Of a stretch of 64,000 nt of DNA, positions 48,995-58,308 are shown piece by piece. The notes under the pieces were generated by a model, which worked only from the letters and a program-made list of their open reading frames with translations, was not told the DNA's origin and searched no databases. Origin of the DNA: DASRDR01 sp963812945 [NCBI: uncultured Candidatus Rokubacteria bacterium] (GTDB lineage Bacteria > Methylomirabilota > Methylomirabilia > Rokubacteriales); assembly GCA_963812945.1 (NCBI GenBank), contig CAWEXD010000008.1, forward strand, positions 1,240,001-1,304,000, written 5' to 3'. The position numbers and the translations under genes were made by a program. Position 1 is the first letter of the stretch, and each line of letters opens with the position of its first letter.

Positions 48995-50668
48995 ATGATT
49001 CGCCTCGCCATGCGTCGGCTCGCTCCGGTGGTTCTGGCCGCGGTCGTCGCGCTGGCCGTGGTCGTGCGGATCGGCGTGGTGATGAACCGGTCGATCGACC
49101 CGGACGAGAGCCAGCACCTCCACGCGGCGTGGCTCGTGGCGCAGGGCGAGGTGCCCTACCGGGACTTCTGGGAGCACCACCTGCCGCTCTTCCACTACGG
49201 CATGGCGCCGCTCACGGTGTGGCTGGCGGACCGGCCGGAGGTGTACTTCGCGGCGCGCGGGCTGATGGTCGTGGCGGCGGCGATCGCGGTCGGGCTCACC
49301 TGGCGGCTCGCGCGGCGGCTCTCCGCGGACGGCGCGATCTGGGCGGTGGTCGTCCTGCTCTTCCTGCCGCAGTTCGCCGAAACGTCGACGGAGACGCGCC
49401 CCGACGTCCCGGCGGTGGTGGCTCACCTGGCGAGCCTGCTCGCCCTCGTCCGCTGGCGGGAGGGGCAGGGTGGGAAGTGGCTCTGGGTCGCCGGGGCCTG
49501 GCAGGGTGTGGCCCTCGCCCTGTCTCTGAAGGCGCTCTACGGGCTTGTCGGGGTCGCCCTCGTCGTGGCCGCGCTGCCGCCGACCGGCCCGGTGAGGGTA
49601 GCCGGCGCGATCGGGTCGCTCGGGAGACTCGCCGGCGGCGTGGCCGGCGTGCTCGCGCCGTTGCTCGCGGGGCTCTTCGCCGTGGGCGGCTGGGAGGCGC
49701 TGGCCGCGCTGTTCCGGGACGTCATCCTGGGCTCAGCCGGGTTCGTCGACCACGCGAAGAGCTGGCCGGCGTACGGGAGCGAGGTGGGCACCTTCCTGGC
49801 GGCCGCCGTGGGCCTTGGGCTGGTCTTCCGCGTTCGAGGCTGGGCGATCCTGCGTCACCCGGTCCACGGGACCCTGCTGGTGCCGGTCCTGACCCTCGCG
49901 ATCGTGCTGTTTCTCCCGAGGACCCCGGCCGTCTACCAGCACGCCTGGCTGCCGCTCCTGCCGACGATCGCGGTGTATGCGGGGCTGGCCCTCGCCACCT
50001 TGGGAGAGTGGGCCCGGCGGAGTCCCGTGTGGTGGCCCGCCGCGCTCTCGGTGGCCACGCTCGCGGCGGCGGTGGTCGTCCCGGCCGGGGAGTCGGTCGT
50101 CTTCGCGAGCCGAAACCAGAACGCCGAGGATCTGGCCCTCATGCGCCAGCAGCTCCGGCTCGCGTGCCCGGGCGAGGCCGTCCTGGACGGGACGGCGCTC
50201 TTCGTCTTCCGGCCCGCCGCGTACCGGCACGGGGTTCTCATCCGGGGGGTCCGCGAGTGGGTCGCCCGGGGCCTCCTGCCGGAAGTGGCGATCGCCGCGG
50301 ACATGCGGCGCGCCCGGGCGCCGGTCGCGCACGCCGACCGCCGGATTCAAGGGATGGTCGGGGCCGTGGCGCAGTTCCTCGAGCGCTACTACGTGCCGGG
50401 CCCGAGCGGGCTCCTGATCCTCGGGGCCGAGGTGCCCGCGTCGACCCATCCAGGGCGAGTGCCCGTCGAGCTCCTGCGGCCCGGCCCGTATCTGCTCACG
50501 TTTCCCTCGCACCTCGAGGTCGCGCTCGACGGGCAGCTCGTGAAGCCCGGGTGGCACACGCTGGAAGCGCGGCGCTACGAGATCACCTGGCACCACCAGG
50601 GCGGCACGATCCGTTTCGCGTTCGCCAGCTGTCCGGAGCGCCGGCGGCTCGGCGCGCCGGGCGCGTGA
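48995..50668 (+). CDS. GT-C-type membrane glycosyltransferase-like protein (PMT/ArnT fold)
   Basis: 557 residues from ATG 48995; ATG 49010 is as likely, since a -10-like TATGAT overlaps the first ATG. About ten membrane helices. The first periplasmic loop carries the acidic pair of the GT-C fold (SIDPDESQHLHAAWLVAQGE), followed by VPYRDFWEHHLPLFHY, typical of PMT-like enzymes using polyprenyl-phosphate sugars. The C-terminal 170 residues are soluble, probably periplasmic. The acceptor and sugar cannot be told. Confidence 0.78.
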   Translation: MIRLAMRRLAPVVLAAVVALAVVVRIGVVMNRSIDPDESQHLHAAWLVAQGEVPYRDFWEHHLPLFHYGMAPLTVWLADRPEVYFAARGLMVVAAAIAVGLTWRLARRLSADGAIWAVVVLLFLPQFAETSTETRPDVPAVVAHLASLLALVRWREGQGGKWLWVAGAWQGVALALSLKALYGLVGVALVVAALPPTGPVRVAGAIGSLGRLAGGVAGVLAPLLAGLFAVGGWEALAALFRDVILGSAGFVDHAKSWPAYGSEVGTFLAAAVGLGLVFRVRGWAILRHPVHGTLLVPVLTLAIVLFLPRTPAVYQHAWLPLLPTIAVYAGLALATLGEWARRSPVWWPAALSVATLAAAVVVPAGESVVFASRNQNAEDLALMRQQLRLACPGEAVLDGTALFVFRPAAYRHGVLIRGVREWVARGLLPEVAIAADMRRARAPVAHADRRIQGMVGAVAQFLERYYVPGPSGLLILGAEVPASTHPGRVPVELLRPGPYLLTFPSHLEVALDGQLVKPGWHTLEARRYEITWHHQGGTIRFAFASCPERRRLGAPGA

Positions 50669-50686
50669 CCGGGAGGTAGGCGAGCC

Positions 50687-51451
50687 TCAGGCGAGATGGC
50701 CGCCGTCGAGCGCCAGCGTCTGCCCCGTCACGTAACTCGCCGCGTCGGAGCAGAGGTAGACGACGGCCCCCGCGACCTCCTCGGGCTGGCCGGTCCGGCC
50801 CAGCGGCGTGCTCTTGAGGTACCAGCTGAGGTTCTCCGGGTTCTTCCAGAGCGCCTCGCTGAACCGCGTCTCGATGAGGGCCGGCGCGACGCAATTGACC
50901 CGGATCCCGAGCGGGGCAAGCTCCCGGCCGAGGACTCGTGTCAGCATGATCACGGCGGCCTTCGAGACCGAGTAGGCGCCGAGCCCCGGGCTCGCGCGGA
51001 GCCCGGCCGTCGAGGCGACGTTCACGATCGCGCCGCGCCCCGAGGGCGTCATGGCCCGGGCCGCCCGCTGCGCCGCGAGCAGATACCCCTTGACGTTCAG
51101 CGCCATGATGCGGTCCCACGCATCCTCCGGCACGTCGACCAGGGGCCCGAAGACCGGGTTCGTGGCGGCGTTGTTCACCAGGATGTCGAGGCGGCCGAAG
51201 GTCTCGAGCGCGGTGTCGAAGAGCCGGTCCACGTCGGGCCGCCGGGCGAGGTGAGCCGGCACGGCCAGCGCGCGGCGGCCCACGGCGCGCACCTCGTCGG
51301 CCACGCGCTGGAGGTCGGCTTCCTTGCGGGCGGCGATGACCACGTCCGCGCCGGCCTCCGCGAGCGCCAGGGCCACGGCGCGGCCGATGCCGCGGCTGGC
51401 GCCCGTCACCAGGGCTACCCGGCCGTCGAGGCGGAAGTCCGCAGCGGGCAT
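50687..51451 (-). CDS. SDR family oxidoreductase (FabG-like)
   Basis: 254 residues from ATG 51451. [27 protein letters not shown], Ser in [15 protein letters not shown] with the catalytic Tyr and Lys, and the tail [15 protein letters not shown]. Similar enzymes reduce or oxidise 3-hydroxyacyl-CoAs, gluconate or other small alcohols; nothing here decides. A TTGACA-17-TTGAAT promoter ends six bases before the ATG and no ribosome binding site is seen, so its mRNA is probably leaderless. Confidence 0.88.
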   Translation of the reverse strand: MPAADFRLDGRVALVTGASRGIGRAVALALAEAGADVVIAARKEADLQRVADEVRAVGRRALAVPAHLARRPDVDRLFDTALETFGRLDILVNNAATNPVFGPLVDVPEDAWDRIMALNVKGYLLAAQRAARAMTPSGRGAIVNVASTAGLRASPGLGAYSVSKAAVIMLTRVLGRELAPLGIRVNCVAPALIETRFSEALWKNPENLSWYLKSTPLGRTGQPEEVAGAVVYLCSDAASYVTGQTLALDGGHLA

Positions 51452-51457
51452 GGCGAC

Positions 51458-51486
51458 ATTCAAGGCGAGTGTCACGCCAGTGTCAA
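51458..51486 (-). promoter_or_regulatory. Promoter of the SDR gene (leaderless)
   Basis: On the minus strand TTGACA (51486-51481), a 17-base spacer and TTGAAT (51463-51458). The -10 ends six bases before the ATG at 51451, so transcription is expected to start on the start codon. Confidence 0.55.
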
Positions 51487-51490
51487 CGGT

Positions 51491-51510
51491 GGCGTGGGGC
51501 GGCGTGGGGC
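51491..51510 (+). repeat. Tandem 10-bp repeat (2 copies)
   Basis: GGCGTGGGGC occurs twice in direct succession (51491-51500, 51501-51510), followed by a partial third copy GGCGGGGC. It is in the intergenic space between the SDR gene and ttcA. No function seen. Confidence 0.8.
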
Positions 51511-51552
51511 GGCGGGGCATGCCGAGGGCGCGGTGCGACGGTGCCGGCTCGG

Positions 51553-51581
51553 TTGAGCGGGGTGACGCGCGGCGCTACAAT
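51553..51581 (+). promoter_or_regulatory. Promoter of the ttcA-hemCDB operon
   Basis: TTGAGC (51553-51558), a 17-base spacer and TACAAT (51576-51581). The predicted transcript start near 51588 falls inside a triple 11-bp repeat. Leader of about 80 bases. Confidence 0.6.
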
Positions 51582-51583
51582 CC

Positions 51584-51616
51584 TGGCACTGGCTTGGCAC
51601 TGGCCTGGCACTGGCC
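51584..51616 (+). repeat. Tandem repeat, 3 x 11 bp, at the start of the ttcA transcript
   Basis: Units TGGCACTGGCT (51584-51594), TGGCACTGGCC (51595-51605) and TGGCACTGGCC (51606-51616) follow one another directly. They begin two bases after the -10 box, so copies two and three would be in the RNA leader. Confidence 0.9.
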
Positions 51617-51668
51617 TGAGATCGGGTCGAGGATCGAACCGGGGGACTGAGGCGAGCGTGAGCCCAGC

Positions 51669-52532
51669 ATGAGCGGCATGAGCGACAATCACCGGCTCGA
51701 ACGGCGCCTGATGGCGCGGTTCGGCGAGGCGATCGGCGACTTCGGCCTGATCGAGCCTGGCGACCGGATCCTGGTCGGGGTGTCCGGGGGCAAGGACTCG
51801 TGGGCGCTTCTGAACCTCCTGCGCTTGACCCAGCGGCGGGCGCCGATCGGCTTCGATCTCGTCCCCCTGAACGTCGACCAGGGCTTCCCGGGGTTCCGCG
51901 CCGACCTGATCGAGGAGCACCTCGCGCGCGAAGGGCACGCCTTCGAGATGCGGAACGCGCGCATCAACCTCACGGTCAAGGAGAAGATCCAGCCCGGCGA
52001 GACATTCTGCTCGCTCTGTGCCCGCCTTCGGCGGGGCGCTCTCTACAAGTACGCGGACGAGCTCGGGTGCAACAAGATCGCGCTCGGTCACCACGCCGAC
52101 GACTTCATCGAGACCCTCTTCCTGAACCTGTTCTTCAACGGTCAGACGAAGGCGATGCCGGCGCGGCTCCGGGCGCGCAACGGGCGCCACACGGTCATCC
52201 GGCCTCTGGTCTACCTGTGGGAGGACGAGATCGCCGAGTACGTCCGCGAGCTCGGGGCCCCCGTCGTCTGCTGCGCGTGCCCGGGCTGCAACGATCCGAC
52301 CCTCCAGCGGCACCGCATGAAGCGCCTCCTCCGGGAGCTCGATCGAGCCTATCCCGGGCTCAAGCGGAGCCTCCTGGGCGCGCTCGGCCGGGTCGACCTC
52401 GGATCACTGCCGATCCCCGCCCCTCGGAACGGAGCCCGCGTGGGCGACCGGCTCCCGATCCTTTCGGGCGCGGCAGGAGTGGCGCTCGCCGCGGCGCTCG
52501 GGTCCGCGAACGGAACGGAGCCCGGTGACTGA
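51669..52532 (+). CDS. ttcA: tRNA 2-thiocytidine biosynthesis protein TtcA
   Basis: 287 residues from ATG 51669 (ATG 51678 also possible). PP-loop SGGKDS (39-44). Iron-sulfur cysteines Cys114 and Cys117 (FCSLC) and Cys204 and Cys207 in CCACPGC. LGHHADDFIETLFLNLFFNG is the family adenylation block. TtcA thiolates C32 of tRNA using a [4Fe-4S] cluster. A C-terminal tail of about 35 mostly small residues is extra. The end overlaps hemC by eight bases. Confidence 0.87.
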   Translation: MSGMSDNHRLERRLMARFGEAIGDFGLIEPGDRILVGVSGGKDSWALLNLLRLTQRRAPIGFDLVPLNVDQGFPGFRADLIEEHLAREGHAFEMRNARINLTVKEKIQPGETFCSLCARLRRGALYKYADELGCNKIALGHHADDFIETLFLNLFFNGQTKAMPARLRARNGRHTVIRPLVYLWEDEIAEYVRELGAPVVCCACPGCNDPTLQRHRMKRLLRELDRAYPGLKRSLLGALGRVDLGSLPIPAPRNGARVGDRLPILSGAAGVALAAALGSANGTEPGD

Positions 52533-53451
52533 CCGTGTCCGCATCGGGACGCGAGGCAGCCAGCTGGCGCTCCGGCAGGCCGAGGAGGTCGCGGCCGGCC
52601 TCCGGCGCGCGTGGCCGGGCCTCTCCGTCGAGCTGGTGTCCATCCGCACGTCGGGCGACCACCTCGCCACGGCCCACCTCGCCGAGGTCGGCGGGAAGGG
52701 GCTCTTCGTGAAGGAGATCGACGACGCCCTCCTCGAGGGGCGCGTCGACCTCGCCGTGCACAGCCTGAAGGACCTGCCGGCCGAACGGCCGAAAGAGCTG
52801 ATCCTTGCGGCGTTCCCGCCGCGGGAGGATCCGCGGGACGTGCTGGTGGCGCCCGTGGCGACGCGCATCGCATCCCTCCCGCGCGGAGCCCGGGTCGGCA
52901 CGTCGAGCCTGCGCCGGAGCGTCCAGCTCCTTGCTCGACGCCCCGACGTCGCCGCCACGCCCATCCGCGGGAACGTGGACACCCGTCTCCGGAAGCTCCA
53001 GGAGGGCGAGTACGACGCGCTTATCCTGGCCGCCGCGGGGCTGCGGCGACTCGGCCTCCTCGACGGTACGGGCACCCTGCTCGAGCCCGACGAGATGCTG
53101 CCGGCCGCGGGGCAGGGGACGCTCGGCGTGGAGGCTCGGGCGGACGACGCCGGAACCCGCCGGCTGGCCGCCGTGTTGACCGACGCCGAGAGCCGCACGG
53201 CGACGCTCGCCGAGCGCGCGTTCGTCGAGGCGATCGGTGGGAGCTGCACCACCCCATTGGCGGCCTACGGTCGGCGGACCGAGACGGGGCTCAGGCTCGA
53301 GGCGTTCCTCGCAACGCCCGACGGGACACGCACGCTGCGAGACGGCGAGGTCGGCGACCCAGGGGCTCCAGAGGCGCTGGGCCGCAGCCTGGCCGAGCGA
53401 TTCCTGACCGCAGGCGCTGCGGACATCATCCGAGCGGGCCAGGTCGCATGA
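52525..53451 (+). CDS. hemC: Hydroxymethylbilane synthase (porphobilinogen deaminase)
   Basis: 308 residues from GTG 52525. GTRGSQLALRQAE; VDLAVHSLKDLPAERP with catalytic Asp75 and Asp83 region; GTSSLRR; and Cys241 (GGSCTTPLAA), which carries the dipyrromethane cofactor. It joins four porphobilinogens into hydroxymethylbilane. Its end overlaps hemD (ATGA). Confidence 0.96.
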   Translation: MTDRVRIGTRGSQLALRQAEEVAAGLRRAWPGLSVELVSIRTSGDHLATAHLAEVGGKGLFVKEIDDALLEGRVDLAVHSLKDLPAERPKELILAAFPPREDPRDVLVAPVATRIASLPRGARVGTSSLRRSVQLLARRPDVAATPIRGNVDTRLRKLQEGEYDALILAAAGLRRLGLLDGTGTLLEPDEMLPAAGQGTLGVEARADDAGTRRLAAVLTDAESRTATLAERAFVEAIGGSCTTPLAAYGRRTETGLRLEAFLATPDGTRTLRDGEVGDPGAPEALGRSLAERFLTAGAADIIRAGQVA

Positions 53452-54281
53452 GCAGCAATCCGCCGCCGCCGCCGCCGGCCGGCCGCCCTCTCCGGGGGCG
53501 TCGCGTGCTGGTGACACGGCCCCGGCCTCAGGCGGCGCGGCTGGCCGCGCGGCTCGAGGCCTACGGGGCGGACGTGGTCGCGCTCCCGACGATCCGGATC
53601 GAGCCGCCCGACGAGTGGGCCCCCCTCGACGAGGCGATCCGAGGGCTCGCTGGCTTCCGGTGGGTGATCTTCACGAGCGTCAACGGCGTGACGTCCTTCT
53701 GTGAGCGGCTCCGGCATGTCGGGCTCGACGCGAGAAGCGTCGTGGGCCGCCGGGTGGTGGCGATCGGGCCCGAGACCGCGGAGGCCCTTCGCGGCGCCGG
53801 GATCGAGCCGGATCGGGTGCCGGCCGAGTACCGCGCGGAGGGCTTGCTGCACGCGCTCGAGCAGGACCTTTCGCGCGGAGACGCGGTGCTGCTGGTCCGC
53901 GCCGCCGACGCTCGCGAGGTCCTGCCGCAGGAGCTCGAGGCGCGGGGGATCCGGGTGACGATCGCCCCGGCGTACCGGACCGTGCTCGTCACGGAAGGGG
54001 CCGATCGCGCCCGGGCGCTCCTCGAAGCGCGCCGGATCGACGCGGTCACCTTCACGAGCTCGTCCACGGTGCGCGGGTTCGTCGCTCTCCTCGGGCCGGC
54101 CGACGCGCGCCGGCTCCTCGAGGGCGTCGTCGTGGCGGCCATCGGGCCCATCACCGCCGAGACGGCCTCCGAGCACGGCCTCCACGTGAGCGTGATGCCC
54201 AACGAGTACACGGTCCCGGCGCTCGCCGACGCGATCGCCGGATACTTCGAGACGGCCCGGCCGGCGACGGTGCGGGGCTGA
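53448..54281 (+). CDS. hemD: Uroporphyrinogen-III synthase
   Basis: 277 residues from ATG 53448. HemD is poorly conserved, but the two-lobed pattern is clear: [63 protein letters not shown], and [14 protein letters not shown] with [19 protein letters not shown] Pro-rich start ([11 protein letters not shown]) precedes the domain. It closes hydroxymethylbilane into uroporphyrinogen III. Between hemC and hemB. Confidence 0.93.
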   Translation: MSSNPPPPPPAGRPLRGRRVLVTRPRPQAARLAARLEAYGADVVALPTIRIEPPDEWAPLDEAIRGLAGFRWVIFTSVNGVTSFCERLRHVGLDARSVVGRRVVAIGPETAEALRGAGIEPDRVPAEYRAEGLLHALEQDLSRGDAVLLVRAADAREVLPQELEARGIRVTIAPAYRTVLVTEGADRARALLEARRIDAVTFTSSSTVRGFVALLGPADARRLLEGVVVAAIGPITAETASEHGLHVSVMPNEYTVPALADAIAGYFETARPATVRG

Positions 54282-54306
54282 TCAAGGACAGGCAGGAGGA
54301 CCCCTC

Positions 54307-55302
54307 ATGACACACCCCTTGTACCGCCCGCGCCGGCTCCGCGAGTCCGCGCTCATCCGCCGGATCGTGCGGGAGACGCGACTCGGCGTCGAGCACCTGA
54401 TCCTGCCGCTGTTCGCCGTGCACGGGCGCGGCGTCCGGGAGCCGATCGGCTCGATGCCCGGCGTCTTCCGGCTGTCGGTCGACGAGCTCCTGAAGGAGGC
54501 GAAGGACGCCGCGAGCATGGGCATCCCGGCGGTCCTCCTGTTCGGCATCCCGCAGTCGAAGGACCCGCGCGGGTCCGAGGCGTACGCCGAGGACGGTATC
54601 GTGCAGCAGGTCGCGCGGGCGGTGAAGGAGACGATCCCCGACCTCCTGGTGATCACCGACGTGTGCCTCTGCCAGTACACGAGTCACGGGCACTGCGGGC
54701 TCGTCGAGGACGGGCGGATCAAGAACGACGCGAGCGTGGAGCTCCTCGCGCGGGTGGCGCTGTCACACGTCGAGTCGGGGGCCGACCTGGTGGCGCCGTC
54801 CGACATGATGGACGGGCGCGTGGGGGCGATCCGGGAAGTGCTCGACGAGTCCGGGTACACGGAGACGCCCATCATGGCGTACTCGGCGAAGTACGCCTCG
54901 GCCTTCTACGGGCCGTTCCGCGAGGCCGCCGAGTCCGCGCCCCAGTTCGGGGACCGGCGCTCGTACCAGATGGACCCCGGGAACGCCGCGGAGGCGATGC
55001 GCGAGGTCGGACTGGACGTCGACGAGGGCGCGGACATCGTGATGGTCAAGCCCGCGCTCCCGTACCTGGACGTGATCGCCCGGGTCCGCCAGGAGTTCGG
55101 GCTGCCCCTGGCGGCCTACTCCGTCTCGGGCGAGTACGCGATGATCAAGGCGGCCGCGCGCCTCGGCTGGCTCGACGAGGAGCGATGCATGCTGGAGGCG
55201 CTCACGGCGATCCGGCGGGCGGGGGCCGACCTGGTCATCACCTACTTCGCGCGAGAGGCGGCGCGGCTCCTGGAGCGCCAGCGCTTCGCGGGCTCCCTCT
55301 AG
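54307..55302 (+). CDS. hemB: Porphobilinogen synthase (delta-aminolevulinate dehydratase), zinc type
   Basis: 331 residues, ATG 54307 after GGCAGGAGGACC. Catalytic zinc cysteines Cys120, Cys122 and Cys130 are all there ([14 protein letters not shown]), so this is the Zn form, not the Mg form. Schiff-base lysines Lys195 ([14 protein letters not shown]) and Lys248 ([10 protein letters not shown]). It joins two aminolevulinates into porphobilinogen, the step before HemC; the operon order is C-D-B. Confidence 0.97.
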   Translation: MTHPLYRPRRLRESALIRRIVRETRLGVEHLILPLFAVHGRGVREPIGSMPGVFRLSVDELLKEAKDAASMGIPAVLLFGIPQSKDPRGSEAYAEDGIVQQVARAVKETIPDLLVITDVCLCQYTSHGHCGLVEDGRIKNDASVELLARVALSHVESGADLVAPSDMMDGRVGAIREVLDESGYTETPIMAYSAKYASAFYGPFREAAESAPQFGDRRSYQMDPGNAAEAMREVGLDVDEGADIVMVKPALPYLDVIARVRQEFGLPLAAYSVSGEYAMIKAAARLGWLDEERCMLEALTAIRRAGADLVITYFAREAARLLERQRFAGSL

Positions 55303-55313
55303 CGAGACAGATC

Positions 55314-56357
55314 GTGCTCGCCGTCGTCAAGGATCCGGCCAAGCGGGGCGTCGTCCTCGAGGACGTTCCGGTCCCCACCGTGGGCCCCTGGGAGGTGCTG
55401 GTCCGGGTCCGCGCGGCGGGGATCTGCGGCAGCGATCAGCGGATCTACAACGAGGTCAACCTGGGACGTCGCCGCCGCTTCATCATCGGCCACGAGATCG
55501 CGGGGGAAGTCGTCGCCGTCGGCGAGCGGGTCACCGAGGTCCGGCAGGGGGCGTCGGTGGCCGTCGAGATCTGCATCGGGTGCGGCATCTGCCGGCACTG
55601 CAAGGTGGGCCGCGTCAACCTCTGCGAGAAGCTGGAGGAGCTCGGCGTCACCGTCGACGGCGGCATGACAGAGTTCGTGGCGGTCCCGGCGCGGAACGTC
55701 CACGTGATGCCCGCTGGCCTCTCGTTCGAGGCGGCGGTGCTCGCGGACCCCCTGGCCTGCGTGATCCGGGGCCTCGAGATGATCACGGTCACCTCGGGGT
55801 CCTGGGTCGCGGTCCTGGGACCGGGTCAGATGGGCCTCTTCGCGACCCAGGTGATCAAGCGCATCCTGCGGGCCCGGGTGGTGGTCATCGGCACGCGCGC
55901 CGACCGCCTGGCCCTGGCGCGCAGCATGGGAGCCGACGAGGTCGTCAACGTGCGCGAGAAGGACGCCGTGGCCGCCGTCCGCGAGCTGACCGACGGCGGG
56001 GCGGACTTCGTCTACGAGGCGGCGGGGAACGCCGAGGCGCTGGGGCAGGGGATCGCCATGGCCCGGAAGGGCGGCTCCGTCGTGATGCTGACCGTTCACA
56101 AGCAGGTTCAGATCGACCTCGAGCCGGCGGTGCGCGGCGAGTTGCACCTGGTGGGCGCGATCTGCTACTCGTACCGGGAGTACCAGCGGGCTCTGGCGCT
56201 TCTCGCCCAGGGTCGGGTGGACGTCGAGCCCCTCACGCGCCACGTGTTCCCACTCGACCAGGCCCAGGAGGCGTTCGAGTTCGTGCTCTCGCGCCAGGGC
56301 GTCAAGGCCATTCTCGCGATCCCCGGCCCGGCGGGCGGGGACGCGGTGACGCGGTAG
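55314..56357 (+). CDS. Zinc-dependent medium-chain dehydrogenase (threonine dehydrogenase-like)
   Basis: 347 residues from GTG 55314, without a good ribosome binding site; likely read through from hemB 11 bases away. Catalytic zinc: GICGSDQRIYN and GHEIAGEVV. Structural zinc: CIGCGICRHCKVGRVNLC (C-x2-C-x2-C-x7-C). Nucleotide site VAVLGPGQMGLFATQVI. It is of the Tdh/sorbitol dehydrogenase branch; substrate unknown. It shares its fold with the gene at 18131. Confidence 0.87.
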   Translation: MLAVVKDPAKRGVVLEDVPVPTVGPWEVLVRVRAAGICGSDQRIYNEVNLGRRRRFIIGHEIAGEVVAVGERVTEVRQGASVAVEICIGCGICRHCKVGRVNLCEKLEELGVTVDGGMTEFVAVPARNVHVMPAGLSFEAAVLADPLACVIRGLEMITVTSGSWVAVLGPGQMGLFATQVIKRILRARVVVIGTRADRLALARSMGADEVVNVREKDAVAAVRELTDGGADFVYEAAGNAEALGQGIAMARKGGSVVMLTVHKQVQIDLEPAVRGELHLVGAICYSYREYQRALALLAQGRVDVEPLTRHVFPLDQAQEAFEFVLSRQGVKAILAIPGPAGGDAVTR

Positions 56358-56389
56358 AGGCCCCAGCAGGGGCCGCCAAGGAGGATCCG

Positions 56390-56620
56390 ATGGTCGCAGG
56401 TGTCCTGATCCGATGCCAGCCCCAGCAGGAGACGGAGGTGCTCGACTCCCTCCGGAAGCTGGAGGGCCTCTCGTACGTGTACCAGCTCTTCGGCCAGTAC
56501 GACATGGTGGCACTCATCCGGTCGCTGGACCTGCACGCCGCCTCAGAGGTGGTCGCGCGGATCCGGGCGATCGACGGCGTGACGTACACCGAAACGCTCG
56601 TGGTTCGCCCGACTTCCTGA
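56390..56620 (+). CDS. Lrp/AsnC ligand-binding (RAM) domain, stand-alone
   Basis: 76 residues, ATG 56390 after AAGGAGGATCC. It is only the RAM domain of Lrp/AsnC regulators: VAGVLIRCQPQQETEVLDSL, YVYQLFGQYDMVALIRSLDL and VVARIRAIDGVTYTETLVV. There is no helix-turn-helix. Such stand-alone RAM proteins bind amino acids and may modulate enzymes or full-length Lrp proteins. A dehydrogenase precedes it and a transporter follows. Confidence 0.85.
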   Translation: MVAGVLIRCQPQQETEVLDSLRKLEGLSYVYQLFGQYDMVALIRSLDLHAASEVVARIRAIDGVTYTETLVVRPTS

Positions 56621-56671
56621 GGACGGACGTCACCGCGGTTCTGAACCCTCACTCGTAGGAGGTCGCCAAGT

Positions 56672-58267
56672 ATGCTTCTCACACGGTCCCTATCGCGGTC
56701 GCTCGCCCTTGCGACGCTGGCACTCGTCGGCGTCGTGCTCGGCGCTGCGGGCTCGACGCCGGCCCAGACCCGTCAGGAGACCCTGATCCTGGCCAGCAGC
56801 ATCGCGGACTACATCACGAACGACCCCAGCCGTACGTTCGAGTTCACGTCCCAGATCATCGACCGGGCGGCGTACGACACCCTCGTGACGGTCGAGCCGC
56901 CGGACATCTCGGTCGTGAAGCCGCGGCTCGCGACCAGCTGGGAGATCTCGAAGGACGGCAAGACCTACACGTTCAAGCTCCGGCCCGGGGTGAAGTTCTC
57001 GTCGGGGAATCCGCTCACCGCCCAGGACGTACGGTTCTCGCTGCGGCGGCTGAAGCACCTCAAGGACCAGCCGTCGTTCTTCATGGACCCGGTGAAGGAC
57101 GTCGAGGTGGTCAACGACACTACGGTGCGGATCATCCTCACCGACCCGGACGCGTCGTTCCTGGCGGCCCTGTCCTGCGTGCCGTGCGGAATCATCGACT
57201 CGAAGACCGTGATGGCGCACGGCGGTACCGACGCCGAGGACGGCAAGGAGAAGGACAAGGCGACCGAGTGGCTGAACCAGAACTCGGCCGGGTCGGGCCC
57301 GTTCAAGCTGGTGTCGTTCGTGAAGGACGTCGAGGCGGTGCTCGAGCGGAACGCCAGCCACTGGGGCCCGAAGCCCTACTTCGCCAAGGTGATCTTCAAG
57401 CACGTGGCCAACGCGACGACGCAGAAGGAGATGGTGGAGCGGGGCGACGCCGACATCGCGCGCGACATCGATGCCGATACGGCCGCCACCATCAAGGACG
57501 GGCCGAGGATCAAGGTGGTATCGGGGCTGTCCCTCAACCTGATCTACGTGGCCATGAACACCACGAAGGAGGTCGGCAAGGAGCTCGCCGACAAGCGGGT
57601 CCGTCAGGCGATCGCGTATGCGATCGACTACGACGGCCTGATCAAGGGGCTCCTCCGCGGCGGCGCCGAGCACCCGCCGGCCAACATCCCGATCGGGATC
57701 CTGGGCGTGGACAAGAACCTTGCGCGGAAGCGGGATGTCGCCAAGGCGAAGCAGCTCCTTGTGGAAGCCGGGCACCCGAACGGCTTCGAGGCCAAGCTGA
57801 ACTACTGGACGCGTCCGCTCCAGGGCGTGTCGAACGAGCCCCTGGCGGCCAAGATCCAGGCCGACCTTGCGGCGGTCGGGGTGAAAGTCACCCTCGAGCC
57901 GAAGGAGTTCTCGGTGATCGTCCCAGAGTACCGGGCGGCCAAGGTGCAGATGATCATCGCCGAGTGGACGCCTGACTACCTCGATCCGCACCCGTGGGCG
58001 GACGCCTTCTACAAGAAGGGAGGGCCCGTCAGCAAGCGGGTGGTCTACGACAACCCCAAGATGAACGACCTGGTCTCGAACGGCGCTCGCGAGACCGATG
58101 CCAAGAAGCGCGCCCAGATCTACGGGGACGTCGTGAAGCTGGCGATCGAGGACATGCCCTACGTGCCGATGATCCAGGCGAAGGTCTCCTTCGCCTTGGC
58201 GCCAAGCCTCAAGGGCTTCACGTACCACCCCGTCTGGTTCGTCACCCTGGCGAACCTTTCGCGGTAG
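56672..58267 (+). CDS. ABC transporter substrate-binding protein, family 5 (peptide/opine/nickel type)
   Basis: 531 residues. Signal peptide to about residue 32 (LALATLALVGVVLGAAGSTP). SBP_bac_5 pattern: YDTLVTVEPPDISVVKPRLA, SWEISKDGKTYTFKLRPGVK, FSSGNPLTAQDVRFSLRRLK, GSGPFKLVSF and RVRQAIAYAIDYDGLIKGLL. It has no lipobox, so it is a soluble periplasmic protein. It would bring a short peptide, opine or similar solute to the DppB/DppC-like permease. A 13-bp hairpin follows its stop. Confidence 0.93.
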   Translation: MLLTRSLSRSLALATLALVGVVLGAAGSTPAQTRQETLILASSIADYITNDPSRTFEFTSQIIDRAAYDTLVTVEPPDISVVKPRLATSWEISKDGKTYTFKLRPGVKFSSGNPLTAQDVRFSLRRLKHLKDQPSFFMDPVKDVEVVNDTTVRIILTDPDASFLAALSCVPCGIIDSKTVMAHGGTDAEDGKEKDKATEWLNQNSAGSGPFKLVSFVKDVEAVLERNASHWGPKPYFAKVIFKHVANATTQKEMVERGDADIARDIDADTAATIKDGPRIKVVSGLSLNLIYVAMNTTKEVGKELADKRVRQAIAYAIDYDGLIKGLLRGGAEHPPANIPIGILGVDKNLARKRDVAKAKQLLVEAGHPNGFEAKLNYWTRPLQGVSNEPLAAKIQADLAAVGVKVTLEPKEFSVIVPEYRAAKVQMIIAEWTPDYLDPHPWADAFYKKGGPVSKRVVYDNPKMNDLVSNGARETDAKKRAQIYGDVVKLAIEDMPYVPMIQAKVSFALAPSLKGFTYHPVWFVTLANLSR

Positions 58268-58276
58268 CGTCGGGAT

Positions 58277-58308
58277 GGGGGGTGGCTCTCAGGGGAGGGC
58301 CGCCCCCC
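58277..58308 (+). terminator. Intercistronic hairpin between binding protein and permease genes
   Basis: A 13-bp stem (11 Watson-Crick pairs, two G-U) with a 6-base loop: arms GGGGGGTGGCTCT (58277-58289) and AGGGCCGCCCCCC (58296-58308). No T-run follows. It lies nine bases after the binding-protein stop and 35 before the permease start, as between tctC and tctB. Confidence 0.55.

Noticed and set aside
56359-56374. GGCCCC-AGCA-GGGGCC hairpin before the RAM-domain gene, considered as a terminator.
   Set aside because: Only 6 bp, no T-run, and it is close to a ribosome binding site within a likely operon.
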